Origin: G963665185 sp963665185
GTDB taxonomy: Bacteria; Desulfobacterota; Desulfovibrionia; Desulfovibrionales; Desulfovibrionaceae
NCBI GenBank assembly: GCA_963665185.2
Contig: CAXXPO010000008.1
Location: 62,001-126,000 of the forward strand
Direction: 5' to 3'
Length of the DNA: 64,000 bases
The translations under genes were made by a program, and so were the position numbers. The first letter of the stretch is position 1; each line of letters opens with the position of its first letter. Below the pieces are notes generated by a model that worked only from the letters and a program-made list of their open reading frames with translations, searched no databases and was not told the origin of the DNA. Shown in pieces: positions 43,547 through 54,267 of the stretch.

Positions 43547-44341
43547 CTACCCTTCCTCCCCCTTCACCTTGTTCCAGAGCGCGTCCTGTTCTTCAAAGGA
43601 AAGTTCCGCGATATTCCGCACGCCGTTTTGCCGGGCCAATTCTTCCATGGCCTGGAACCGGCGCAAAAACTTCCGGTTGGCAAAGTCGAGCGCGCCGTTG
43701 GACTTGATACCCAGGCGACGGCCGTATTCCGTCAGGGTAAACAGGTAGTCCCCGAATTCTTCCTCGATGCGGTCCTTGTCGCCCGCGGCCTGGGCTTCCT
43801 GAAGCTCGGCCCATTCCGAGGCGAGCTGCTTTTCCACGTCCGCGTCGGCCGGCCAGGTGAATCCGGCGCGGGCCGCCTTGGAGTTGATGCGGTAGGCGCG
43901 GAGCAGGGGCGGCAACCCCTTGGGCAGGCTGTCGAACACACCGGCGGGACTGTCCCCGGCTGTTTTCTTTTTTTCGTCGCGCTTGATGCGCTCCCAGTTT
44001 TTGAGGATCTCCTCGTTGCAGGTGACGGAGGTGTCCGCGAACACGTGGGGATGGCGGCGGATCATTTTCGCACGGATGCCTTCCACTGCCTGGTCCAGGT
44101 CGAAGTGGTCGTCGCGCTCGTAAAGCTCGGCCAGGAAAAAAAGCAGGAACATGACGTCCCCGAGTTCCTCGCGCGCTTCGGCCACGTCGCCGGAACGGAC
44201 GGCCTCGACAAGTTCAAAGGATTCCTCAATGACATAATCGCACAGGCTCAGGGGGGTCTGTTCCCTGTCCCATGGGCAGCCGTTTTCGCCTATCAGGGCG
44301 CGGAGCACTTCCCTGAGGCGTTCGAAAGATGATTCCTGCAT
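43547..44341 (-). CDS. mazG: Nucleoside triphosphate pyrophosphohydrolase MazG
   Basis: A 264-residue tandem-MazG protein, normal family length. The N-terminal half has CPWDREQTPLSLCDYVIEESFELVEAV and EELGDVMFLLFFLAEL, the EExxE...ExxD metal site. The second half repeats it in degenerate form (VEKQLASEWAELQEAQ, EEEFGDYLFTLTEYGR). It hydrolyses non-canonical or excess NTPs to NMP and pyrophosphate, a house-cleaning and stress role. The signature NPHVF-like RRHPHVFAD is present. It is upstream of cvpA on the opposite side of a short spacer; both read leftward. Confidence 0.95.
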   Translation of the reverse strand: MQESSFERLREVLRALIGENGCPWDREQTPLSLCDYVIEESFELVEAVRSGDVAEAREELGDVMFLLFFLAELYERDDHFDLDQAVEGIRAKMIRRHPHVFADTSVTCNEEILKNWERIKRDEKKKTAGDSPAGVFDSLPKGLPPLLRAYRINSKAARAGFTWPADADVEKQLASEWAELQEAQAAGDKDRIEEEFGDYLFTLTEYGRRLGIKSNGALDFANRKFLRRFQAMEELARQNGVRNIAELSFEEQDALWNKVKGEEG

Positions 44342-44405
44342 AGTGTTGTGTATGGGTGGGTTATAAGGTTGGCGGCAAGGGTGGGCGTCCGGTCCGAACT
44401 GTTTT

Positions 44406-44990
44406 TCAGCCTTGTGCCGCGTCTTTTTCCGGAAGTTTGAGTTCCGGAAGATCGATTTCCGGCATGTTCACTTCCGGCATCTTGATGTCCTTGAGCTTTT
44501 TCACACCCTTGTCGAACATGGCCTGCATGTCCTCGGGAAGAAACTCGGCAAGGAAGACCGTGACCCTGCCTATGTAGGGCGCGGTCATGGAACCTTGAAC
44601 AAAATCGGCGCCGGGCATGAAGGTGGTGAGGGCCAGCAGCACGATGGCGCACAGCAGGATGCCCTTGATGAACCCGAACGCCCCGCCCAGGGCATGGTCC
44701 GCCCAGGAAAGCAGGGCCAGTTTGAGCAGGTTGGAAAGCCCCCGGATGAGAATCCAGGAGGCAACGGTCACCAGGACCACGGTGACGATGTACGAGGCGG
44801 TTTCCGCCGACCCCGGCGAAGACATGTAGGGCAGGATGTAGGGCGTGAGTTCGGCATGGTAGTGGTTTGCCACCCAGAAGCCGATGACCACCCCGGCAAT
44901 GCCTGCTATTTCCTTGAGAATTCCGTGAAAAAATCCACGTGCGCAGAAAATGATCAGGAGCAGAAGAAAAACTATGTCCAGAAGGGTCAT
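44406..44990 (-). CDS. CvpA family membrane protein
   Basis: A 194-residue product from the ATG at 44990 (GAGGACATCCGA precedes it); the frame is open further to 45137 but without family sequence. Four membrane helices begin LLDIVFLLLLIIFCARGFFHGILKEIAGIAGVVIGFWVA, the CvpA opening, and continue with LSWADHALGGAFGFIKGILLCAIVLLAL. The C-terminus has a short periodic tail of alternating PEV/PEI/PEL units (MPEVNMPEIDLPELKLPE). CvpA proteins are linked to colicin V production, envelope integrity and, in some systems, adhesion. It ends 64 bp before the mazG start. Confidence 0.88.
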   Translation of the reverse strand: MTLLDIVFLLLLIIFCARGFFHGILKEIAGIAGVVIGFWVANHYHAELTPYILPYMSSPGSAETASYIVTVVLVTVASWILIRGLSNLLKLALLSWADHALGGAFGFIKGILLCAIVLLALTTFMPGADFVQGSMTAPYIGRVTVFLAEFLPEDMQAMFDKGVKKLKDIKMPEVNMPEIDLPELKLPEKDAAQG

Positions 44991-45456
44991 TCGGATGTCC
45001 TCTTTGGGCAGATTTTGAAACAAAATGGTGGATGCGTCACTTTGCCTGCCCAACCTATCAGATGCATTCATGAAAATGAAGTAGCGCCCGGCCCTCCGGT
45101 CCATCCGCCACAGGCTCCTCAAACGCAGGCCGGACAAGGAAAAAACCCCGCCTGGCTCCTCTTTTCATACTCCACTCTTTTTATATGATGACGCCAAAAA
45201 AAATTTCGAGCGCGCCTTTCGCGGCACACGGCCCTGCATCACCTTCCCGGACAAACGGTAGCCGCACGGCCTGCCAGCGGGAGCTGAACCCCGCCGAACG
45301 GCAGAACCGCGCACTTCCGCCGGAACCGCTGCAAGACGGTGCCGTTCACCGAAAAAGGCCTGCCAAAACGATTTGTCCCTGCTATAGGAAAAAGGTGGAA
45401 GAGGTTTTCCCCTCGTATCCGCGTCGTTCACGAACATCACAAAAAGGAGGACGGTC
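44991..45456. other. 466-bp gap upstream of the DUF4212/SSS symporter
   Basis: Lies between divergent cvpA and the symporter genes. AT-rich near 45160-45205, GC-rich from 45210 to 45330 with short inverted repeats (for example GCCGCACGGCCTGCCAGCGG and AACCCCGCCGAACGG). A minus-strand open frame (45165-45509) overlaps the start of the symporter gene and shows no domain. A structured 5' leader is possible but I do not recognise a riboswitch. Confidence 0.4.
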
Positions 45457-45708
45457 ATGGGCAAGGACCTCAGGGAGTATTGGAAACGCAACGTGGCTCT
45501 GATGGCCAAACTTCTGTTTGTCTGGGCCGCGGTTTCCTACGGGTGCGGCATTGTCTTCGTCAACGAGCTGAACGCCCTGCATATCGGCGGCTTTCCGCTG
45601 GGATTCTGGTTTGCGCAACAGGGGTCGATTTTCACCTTCGTCGTTCTCATTTTCGTCTACGTGCTGTGCATGAGCCGTTTGGACAGGGAATTCGACGTTC
45701 ACGAATAG
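45457..45708 (+). CDS. DUF4212 small subunit of a sodium/solute symporter, 83 aa
   Basis: The ATG follows AAAAAGGAGGACGGTC. The protein has the DUF4212 layout: YWKRNVALMAKLLFVWAAVSYGCGIVFV, then GFPLGFWFAQQGSIFTFVVLIFVYVLCM, two membrane helices with the FWFAQQGS junction, and a short charged tail. It is always found with a large SSS-family permease, here 66 bp downstream, and the pair forms an acetate or related organic-acid transporter. The 66-bp spacer holds the second gene's AAAGGAGACACC ribosome-binding site. Confidence 0.92.
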   Translation: MGKDLREYWKRNVALMAKLLFVWAAVSYGCGIVFVNELNALHIGGFPLGFWFAQQGSIFTFVVLIFVYVLCMSRLDREFDVHE

Positions 45709-45774
45709 GTAAGAACATCGGAACGCCGGACACAGGCTGATCAAGCAACTTTTTCGGGGACGAAAGGAGACACC

Positions 45775-47553
<1,779 letters not shown>

Positions 47554-47583
47554 CCGCAAAAACAAGAAAAAAACCACCACCTC

Positions 47584-47618
47584 CCCGGCAGGCCGAAACA
47601 GGCCTGCCGGGTTTTTTT
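47584..47618 (+). terminator. Rho-independent terminator of the SSS symporter operon
   Basis: Stem CCCGGCAGGCC / GGCCTGCCGGG with loop GAAACA, followed directly by seven T's. Confidence 0.93.
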
Positions 47619-47756
47619 CCGCCCCAAATCGCCGCTTGACCCTGCCTTGTTTGAAGAGCACATTACCCGAAATCGGGAACCGCTCCCGTCCGCATGAACA
47701 GCCGTATGACACGACGGCGCACCCTGAATGGCACAGCCCACGAAAGGCAGACCGCA

Positions 47757-48050
47757 ATGATCGAATTCAATTGGATCGAGGCCCTTGGCACATTCGCCGG
47801 CATCCAGACCACCGTGGCCTTTCTTCCCCAGGTGCTCAAGGTCTGGCGCAGCAAGTCGGCGCAGGACATTTCCCTGGCCACATTTTCCATTTTCACATCC
47901 GGCGTCATCTTCTGGCTGATATACGGACTGCTCGTCGACTCCTTTTCCATCACCGCGGCAAACATCGTCACACTCTTCCTTGCGGCGAGCATCGTTGTCA
48001 TGAAACTTCGCTATGATAAAAAAGCCGCAACTTCGGAAAGTGTAAAATAA
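47757..48050 (+). CDS. SemiSWEET (PQ-loop) transporter, 97 aa
   Basis: The ATG at 47757 follows AAAGGCAGACCGCA; an upstream frame start at 47694 lacks one. Three membrane helices: IEALGTFAGIQTTVAFLPQVLKVWRSKSAQDISLATFSIF carries the PQ-loop (LPQVLK and the following KSAQDIS), then SGVIFWLIYGLLVDSF and ITAANIVTLFLAASIVVMK. SemiSWEETs dimerise to move small solutes, usually sugars. The substrate is unknown. It stands between the symporter terminator and a solute-binding protein gene. Confidence 0.88.
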   Translation: MIEFNWIEALGTFAGIQTTVAFLPQVLKVWRSKSAQDISLATFSIFTSGVIFWLIYGLLVDSFSITAANIVTLFLAASIVVMKLRYDKKAATSESVK

Positions 48051-48135
48051 TTTCCAAAGACCTTGCTCTTGCCGGCCGTTCCGATTAGTTTGAATACTGA
48101 TTTAAACGTATTCCAAGTCGGAGCGGAGTCCGCCC

Positions 48136-48954
48136 ATGATCTTCACTTCCTCTCGCCCTCTTGAATTGAACAGGTTGCGCATACCGCGATGGACGATATT
48201 CCTGCTCGCGGCCCTCTGTTTTCCTTTCCCCACGCACGCCAGGGAAACCGTCACGCTCGCGTCCGACCTCTGGTGCCCCTACACCTGCGAATCCAGCCTG
48301 AAACCGGGCTATGCCGTGGAAATCCTCCAGGAAATCTTCAATGGCCAGAACATGGATTTCAAATATCTGATCATGGACTGGGAAAAAGCCGTGGACAAGG
48401 CTCGCGCCGGCAGCTTCCACATGGTAGCGGCCACGGCCCGCAACGAGGCGCCGGGATTCGTCTTCGGGCACAAGCCCATTGGTATTGCCAAAGGCGCGTT
48501 CTTCACGGCCCGAAGCTCATCTTGGCGGTACACCGGCCTAAGCTCCCTGCGCGGCATCCGGCTGGGCGTTGTCGGGGGCTACAGCTACGGCTGGGTCGTC
48601 GACGGCATTCTCAAACGCGCGGACGAGCTGGGTCTTCATGTGCACTACGCCCAGGGCGACAGCCCGCTGCTCGACAACCTCAAGCTGCTGTCCAGGGGCG
48701 GATTGGATGCCGTGGTGGGGACCACGGACGTCGTCACCTACACGGCCTCGCAACACGCTCTCTGGGACAAGGTGGCGCCTGCGGGCGATGCCCTGTTCCG
48801 CATTCCGGTCTACGTGGCCTTTTCCCCCGCCGACCCCAATGCCGTGCGCAATGCCCGTGCCGTGGACCAGGGCATCGAACAGCTGCGCAAATCCGGCAGA
48901 TTGGACGCCATCCTTCACACCTACGGCATCACGGATTGGCTCAAGTCTCCTTGA
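48136..48954 (+). CDS. Periplasmic amino-acid/organic-acid-binding protein (SBP_bac_3 type)
   Basis: A 272-residue product with a membrane-spanning leader (RWTIFLLAALCFPFPTHA) and mature start TVTLASDLWCPYTC. The fold of family-3 solute-binding proteins is clear: GYAVEILQEIF, DWEKAVDKARAGSFHMVAATARN, LRGIRLGVVGGYSYG, and a C-terminal hinge AVDQGIEQLRKSGRLDAIL. It has no permease or ATPase genes nearby, so it may be an orphan binding protein or the ligand-binding part of another system. The two cysteines near residues 46-50 are unusual for the family and could form a disulfide. Confidence 0.8.
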   Translation: MIFTSSRPLELNRLRIPRWTIFLLAALCFPFPTHARETVTLASDLWCPYTCESSLKPGYAVEILQEIFNGQNMDFKYLIMDWEKAVDKARAGSFHMVAATARNEAPGFVFGHKPIGIAKGAFFTARSSSWRYTGLSSLRGIRLGVVGGYSYGWVVDGILKRADELGLHVHYAQGDSPLLDNLKLLSRGGLDAVVGTTDVVTYTASQHALWDKVAPAGDALFRIPVYVAFSPADPNAVRNARAVDQGIEQLRKSGRLDAILHTYGITDWLKSP

Positions 48955-49180
48955 ATCATGCCGCACAAACGTTGCATCCGGTTTTTCATCTTCTGCGCTT
49001 TTCTATTTTCCCCCAGTCATTCCAAGGGATTCTACAAAAAGCCGAGTCCGGCCATGCCTTGACAATCTCGCGTCCGGCTTTCTATACATGGAAACTTCGA
49101 GGAATCATAATGCGACAATGCATTCTCGTTCGGCAAAGGCAATTCATCACATTCACCGGGTAGCACAAAGGGAGCGCTTC

Positions 49181-51244
49181 ATGTCGGATCTTGGGAACCA
49201 AAGGACGTATGCACTGGTCGGTCATGGAGGCTGCGGCAAGACTTCGGTGGCGGAAATGCTCCTGTACACCACCGGAGTCATCAACCGTTTGGGTAAAATT
49301 GAGGAAGGCGCCACCGTTCTCGATTACGAGCCGGAAGAAATCAAGCGCAGAGGCAGCATCCAGCCGGGATTCGCCCGGATGGAATGGAAGAAGAACGTCC
49401 ATTTTCTCATCGACACCCCAGGCGACAACAACTTCAACGGCGACAATGCCTATCTGCTCAGTGCGGCGGACAGCGCGGTCTTTGTCATCGACGCTGTGGA
49501 CGGCGTGACCCCGCTTTCCAAACGCCTGTGGGACCGAGTGAAGAATTCCGGTCTGCCCACCATGATCCTCATCAACAAGATGGACCGTGACAGGGCCGAT
49601 TTCGACCTGGCATTCGAGGGCATCTCCGGCGTTCTCGGCGCAAAACCCGTACTGACCTACATGCCCATCGGGTCCAAAGAAAATTTCACAGGGCTGGTGG
49701 ATGTGCTCGCGGGAAAAGCCGTCTTTTTTGAAGAGGACGGCAAGTTCAAGGAAGGCGACATCCCGGACGACCTGGCCGACGAGGTTGAAGCCCTGCGCGA
49801 AACCATGATCGAAAACATCGCGGAAAGCGATGAAGAGCTCATGGAATTCTACCTTGAGGAAGGCGAACTGACTCCGGAGCAGGTCACCAAGGGCCTTTCC
49901 ATGGGCGTCGCCTCGGGCGAACTCACACCGGTTGTGGCCTGTGCCGCCTTGGAAAACAAGGGCGGGGCGCAGATTCTGGAAACCGTGCAGGGTCTCATGC
50001 CCAGCCCGCTGCAACACGCCGACTGGACCGGTATTGACGGTTCCACCCGCGCCTCCGGCCCGGAAGAACCTGTGGCCGTGTTCGTCTTCAAGACCCTGAT
50101 CGACCCGTTCGCCGGCCAGCTCAATGTCATGCGCGTGCTTTCCGGCACGCTCGGCTCCGACGCCGGCCTGCTCAACGCCACCAAAGACGGCAAGGAACGC
50201 ATCGGCCAACTGCTGTACCTCAAGGGCAAAGAGCAGATCCAATGCAAGGACACGCTCGGCCCCGGCGCCATCGTCGCCGTGGCCAAACTCAAGAATACCG
50301 ACACCGGTGATACGCTGTGCGATGAAAAAAATCCCTTCGAGCTGGACAAGCCCGCGCTGCCGCCCCACCTCATGACCTTTGCCCTGGCCGCCGAGGAAAA
50401 AGGCGAGGAAGACAAGGTATACCAGGCCATCCACAAACTGCTCGACGAAGATATCACCCTGCGCCTGTTCCGCGACGAGGAATCCGGCGACATCCTGCTT
50501 TCCGGCATGGGCCAGCTGCACATCGAAACCACGGTGGAAAAGGCCAAACGCCGCAGCAAGGTGAATATCCTGCTCAAGACACCCAAGGTCCCCTATCGCG
50601 AAACCATCAAGGGCAAGGCCGACGTCCAGGGACGCCACAAAAAGCAATCCGGCGGACGCGGCCAGTTCGGGGACTGCTTCCTGCGCGTCATTCCCCAGGC
50701 TCCCGGCGCGGGCTACGAGTTTGCAGACCAGATCGTGGGCGGCGCCATCCCCCGCCAGTACATCCCCGCTGTGGACAAGGGCGTTCAGGAAAGCGCCAGG
50801 CGCGGCTTCCTGACCGGCAACCCCGTGGTGGACTTCAAGGTCGAGCTGTACGACGGCTCGTACCACACCGTGGACTCCTCGGAAATGGCCTTCAAGGTCG
50901 CAGGCTCCATCGCCTTCAAAAAAGCCTGCGAAACCGCGGGGGTCAAGCTCCTGGAACCGATCATGCACATGATCATCAGCGTGCCCGACCAGTTCATGGG
51001 CGATGTCATCGGAGACATTTCCGGCCGCCGCGGCAAGGTTCTCGGCTCGGACTCCAAGTCCGGCATCACCGACATCCAGGCCCATGTGCCCATGAACGAA
51101 GTGCTGCGCTACGCCCCGGACCTGCGCTCCATGACCGGCGGCCAGGGCGTGTTCACCATGGAATTCGCACATTACGAAGACGCTCCGCCTCCTGTGGCCG
51201 ACAAGGTCATCGAGGAATACCGCAGGGCCAGGGAAGAGGGCTAA
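49181..51244 (+). CDS. EF-G-like translational GTPase (second FusA paralogue type)
   Basis: A 687-residue, five-domain protein laid out like EF-G. Domain I has the P-loop GHGGCGKTS (G14-T21) and NKMDRDRADF. However, switch I reads RRGSIQPG without the usual RGITI threonine, and G3 reads DTPGDNNFNGD, where EF-G has DTPGHVDF; the histidine that promotes GTP hydrolysis is replaced by aspartate. Domain IV-V motifs are present (QSGGRGQFGDCFLRV, PRQYIPAVDKGVQESARRG, SGRRGKVLGSDSKSG). This places it with the FusA2-type paralogues whose function (recycling, stress or regulation) is unsettled, not with the main EF-G. GGGAGCGCTTC precedes the ATG. Confidence 0.88.
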   Translation: MSDLGNQRTYALVGHGGCGKTSVAEMLLYTTGVINRLGKIEEGATVLDYEPEEIKRRGSIQPGFARMEWKKNVHFLIDTPGDNNFNGDNAYLLSAADSAVFVIDAVDGVTPLSKRLWDRVKNSGLPTMILINKMDRDRADFDLAFEGISGVLGAKPVLTYMPIGSKENFTGLVDVLAGKAVFFEEDGKFKEGDIPDDLADEVEALRETMIENIAESDEELMEFYLEEGELTPEQVTKGLSMGVASGELTPVVACAALENKGGAQILETVQGLMPSPLQHADWTGIDGSTRASGPEEPVAVFVFKTLIDPFAGQLNVMRVLSGTLGSDAGLLNATKDGKERIGQLLYLKGKEQIQCKDTLGPGAIVAVAKLKNTDTGDTLCDEKNPFELDKPALPPHLMTFALAAEEKGEEDKVYQAIHKLLDEDITLRLFRDEESGDILLSGMGQLHIETTVEKAKRRSKVNILLKTPKVPYRETIKGKADVQGRHKKQSGGRGQFGDCFLRVIPQAPGAGYEFADQIVGGAIPRQYIPAVDKGVQESARRGFLTGNPVVDFKVELYDGSYHTVDSSEMAFKVAGSIAFKKACETAGVKLLEPIMHMIISVPDQFMGDVIGDISGRRGKVLGSDSKSGITDIQAHVPMNEVLRYAPDLRSMTGGQGVFTMEFAHYEDAPPPVADKVIEEYRRAREEG

Positions 51245-51271
51245 CCCCCGGAGCTCCGCCTCCGCACTCCG

Positions 51272-51292
51272 CCGGGGGGATGATCCCCCCGG
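51272..51292. repeat. CCGGGGGGATGATCCCCCCGG palindrome
   Basis: A member of the family at 4578-4596, 27 bp after the EF-G-like stop, inside a GC-rich hairpin region (GGAGCTCCGCC, CCCCGGCCCCCGGGG). Confidence 0.7.
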
Positions 51293-51361
51293 CCCCCGGG
51301 GCAAAAGGGACGCTCGAAAAAGAGGGGAAAGCAAGGCGCGGGCAAAATCGCCACGCCCTTT

Positions 51362-53842
51362 TCAGCCGGCCGACAGGCTTTGGCGCAGCAGCTCTTCAGC
51401 CTGGTCCGCACTCACCGGACGGCTGAACATGTATCCCTGTGCCTTCTGGCAGGCCAGCCCCTGCAAAAGGTGCAGCTGCCTTTCGGTCTCCACTCCCTCG
51501 GCCACCACTTCCAGCCCCAGGCTCTGCGCCATGGCGATGATGGACTCCACAATCTGCGAGCTTTCCCTGGACTCCTCCCCGCTGATGAACGAACGGTCGA
51601 TTTTCAGTACATCCACGGGCATGTGCTGCAGGTAGCTCAACGAGGAATAGCCCGTTCCAAAGTCGTCGATAGCCAGCAGAACACCCAGGGCTTTCAGCTC
51701 ATTCAGTTCCTTGATGGCGGAATCCGGATTCTGGATGAGCAGGGATTCCGTGATTTCAACCTTGAGACATTCCGGGGGAAGATTGTTTTTTTCCAGAGCG
51801 GCGGCAATGAAATCAACCAGGGTTCCCTTGCCGAACTGCCGGCTGGACACATTCACGTTGATGCTGAGACCGGCAGGGGGACCGTCCGGAAAAAGGGAAC
51901 TGTTGTCCAGCCACTGCCGGAGCTGCCACAGGGAACGGGAAAGGACCCATTGCCCCAGGGGAATGATAAGCCCCGTCTCCTCGGCCATGGGAATGAACTG
52001 TCCGGGCGGGACCAATCCCCGCTTGGGATGGGGCCAGCGCACAAGGGATTCGAAACCGCAGATATTCCCCTTTTCCACGCAGACGATGGGCTGAAAGTGG
52101 AGAACGAGCCTTTCCTCGCGGACAGCCTCGCGCAGTTCCGCCTCCAACGTTATGGACTCCACCAGACGCTCGTGCATTTCCTGGTCGAACACGAGATAGC
52201 CTTTGCGTGACTCCTTGGCCTGGTACATGGCGATATCCGCATTGCGCAAGATGTCTTCACCGCATGTGTAGCTCTCGGCCTGGGCAACGACTCCGACAGA
52301 CCCCATGGGATGGATCGTCTTGCCCCCTATGCGCACGGGCATGCGCAGCTCGGCAAGAATACGGGTGGTGATGTCTTTGACCTCCTCCAGATCCTCGATA
52401 TCCTCCAGGATGATGGCGAATTCATCCCCTCCCAGACGCGCCACGGTATCCGCCTGCCGCACCTGCCCGGACAAACGCCCGGATATGCAGGCCAGCAACT
52501 CGTCGCCGGCCTGATGGCCGAGGGTGTCGTTGACGTCCTTGAACCTGTCCAGGTCGAGCATGAGCACGGAGAACCCTTTTTGCCTTTTGCGCTTGGCCCG
52601 GCAGATGGCGTGTTCAAGGCGCTCGGAAAACAACAGACGATTGGGCAGTCCTGTCAGCGAATCATGAAACGCCTGGTGGGTGATTTGCGACTCGAACGCC
52701 TTGCGTTCGGAAATGTCCTGGTAAATATAATAAATACAGGCCACTTCCCCGTTTTCAAACACGGGAAAGCCGATCATGGACACGGGCAGAAGGCTGCCGT
52801 CCCTGTGCTTTCTCTGGGTCTCCTTGAGCAGAGGGGTGCCGGACAGGATCGCATTGCGGTAGCTTTCGGACTCCTCGAGCAGGCTCTCCGGAACGATCAG
52901 GGGCCGTATGCCGAACCCGCAGATATCCTTCATCCGGTATCCGAACAACTCCTCAAATCCGGAATTGGCATCCACCACGTTGCGGTCCAGATCGACAAGC
53001 ACAATGGCCTGCGGTGACTTATCAAACAGCTGGCGGAAATGCTCGCGTTGATGTTCCAGCTCCTCCTCGGCGCGCTTGCGCTGCGTAATGTCCATGACCG
53101 TGCCTTCAAAGCAGACAAGCCTGCCGTGTTTGTCATGCACGGGCCGGGCGTTTTCGGAAATCCAGATGACGCTTCCGTCCCTGCGGTAAATCTGGGACTC
53201 GAAGTTGACGACCTCGCGACGGGTTTCCATGATGCGGACAAAATCATCCCGGCGATTGGGCACCACGTACAGCTCGTCCCGGATGGAACTGTAATGCTCT
53301 ATGAGTTCCCGGGGCGAATCAAACCCGTAAAGCCTCGCCAGGGAAGGATTTACATCGAGGTAGCGGCCCTCCGGAGTGCTCTGGAAGATTCCCTCGACCG
53401 CATTGTTGAAAATGGACTGGTACCGTTCTTCCGGTCGGCGCATGTCGCCCACCGCCTGGTTGGACAATCTCCGCCGATGGTACACCGCCAAGTACCCCGT
53501 ATCGCTGTTTTCACTGTCCACGGGGTACATTTCAATTCCATACCGCATTTTCCTTCCGTCATGCCGGGTGCAACTCCGTTCGCACTGCAGCACGCCGCCG
53601 GGGAACGCTCCGTCCGTGACGTCCGCAGCACTGACATCGCTCCGCCAGGAAACGAGGGCACCCGGAGGCATGCCGGGCAAATGCCGGACCAGTGGGCCGA
53701 AACAATCCTGAAACGCCGGATTGGACCTTTGAATGACACCGTCCTTGCCGACAATGCACATGGGGTCGGAAGCACACATAAAAAAGCTGAGAAAACCGGA
53801 ATGGCCATGATTGCACTCTGTTGTGTTGTCCATGGTGAGCAT
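51362..53842 (-). CDS. PAS-GGDEF-EAL c-di-GMP turnover protein
   Basis: An 826-residue cytoplasmic protein. Three N-terminal PAS domains (about 15-120, 140-255 and 265-390; the second and third contain YQSIFNNAVEGIFQSTPEG and FRQLFDKSPQAIVLVDLDRNVV) are followed by GGDEF (TGLPNRLLFSERLEHAI, VARLGGDEFAIIL) and EAL (CGFESLVRWPHPKRGL, EITESLLIQNP, AIDDFGTGYSSLSYLQ, DVLKIDRSFI, EVVAEGVETE). Both catalytic signatures look intact, so it may make or degrade c-di-GMP depending on PAS input. The start ATG at 53842 has GAGG nearby. It lies convergent with the EF-G-like gene and upstream of nothing it obviously controls. Confidence 0.95.
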   Translation of the reverse strand: MLTMDNTTECNHGHSGFLSFFMCASDPMCIVGKDGVIQRSNPAFQDCFGPLVRHLPGMPPGALVSWRSDVSAADVTDGAFPGGVLQCERSCTRHDGRKMRYGIEMYPVDSENSDTGYLAVYHRRRLSNQAVGDMRRPEERYQSIFNNAVEGIFQSTPEGRYLDVNPSLARLYGFDSPRELIEHYSSIRDELYVVPNRRDDFVRIMETRREVVNFESQIYRRDGSVIWISENARPVHDKHGRLVCFEGTVMDITQRKRAEEELEHQREHFRQLFDKSPQAIVLVDLDRNVVDANSGFEELFGYRMKDICGFGIRPLIVPESLLEESESYRNAILSGTPLLKETQRKHRDGSLLPVSMIGFPVFENGEVACIYYIYQDISERKAFESQITHQAFHDSLTGLPNRLLFSERLEHAICRAKRKRQKGFSVLMLDLDRFKDVNDTLGHQAGDELLACISGRLSGQVRQADTVARLGGDEFAIILEDIEDLEEVKDITTRILAELRMPVRIGGKTIHPMGSVGVVAQAESYTCGEDILRNADIAMYQAKESRKGYLVFDQEMHERLVESITLEAELREAVREERLVLHFQPIVCVEKGNICGFESLVRWPHPKRGLVPPGQFIPMAEETGLIIPLGQWVLSRSLWQLRQWLDNSSLFPDGPPAGLSINVNVSSRQFGKGTLVDFIAAALEKNNLPPECLKVEITESLLIQNPDSAIKELNELKALGVLLAIDDFGTGYSSLSYLQHMPVDVLKIDRSFISGEESRESSQIVESIIAMAQSLGLEVVAEGVETERQLHLLQGLACQKAQGYMFSRPVSADQAEELLRQSLSAG

Positions 53843-54267
53843 GCGTGCCTCGACAGGGTGAAAGGATTATCCCGGACAAGGTCCGGCCAGCTGAGTTAAT
53901 TAGCAAGAATGCGGCCAAAAAAATTTTCTTTTAAATACAAGAAGTTATCACATTGGCGCTTTCTGTTTTTTACATTAATGGCAGACAGCAGGATCTGCCT
54001 CAAAATACATCCGCCCTACCGCACAGAAACTTTTTTCGGTGAGGCCGACCTTGCAATCCACTGAAAAACAAGGGAAAATCCTTACACCTCGTACTTTGGC
54101 TGTCACATTTCCGTCTCCTCTTCATTACATTTTCGTCGGTTTACAGATTTCTTCAAGTATGTAAGTACGCTTGCCGAAAACGACCTCCACCCTCCAATGC
54201 GCCGAACAGCCTTGCCGTCCGCACAGGGAATTCACACTCCGAGTTTTCAGACAATGGAGCCTCATTC
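53843..54267. other. 425-bp gap between divergent PAS-GGDEF-EAL and 4Fe-4S genes
   Basis: AT-rich around 53895-53970 and 54080-54165, consistent with promoters on both strands. No ORF with a ribosome-binding site, tRNA or repeat family was found. Confidence 0.5.

Noticed and set aside
45165..45509. 114-residue minus-strand open frame
   Set aside because: It overlaps the ribosome-binding site and start of the DUF4212 gene, lacks its own ribosome-binding site and has no domain.
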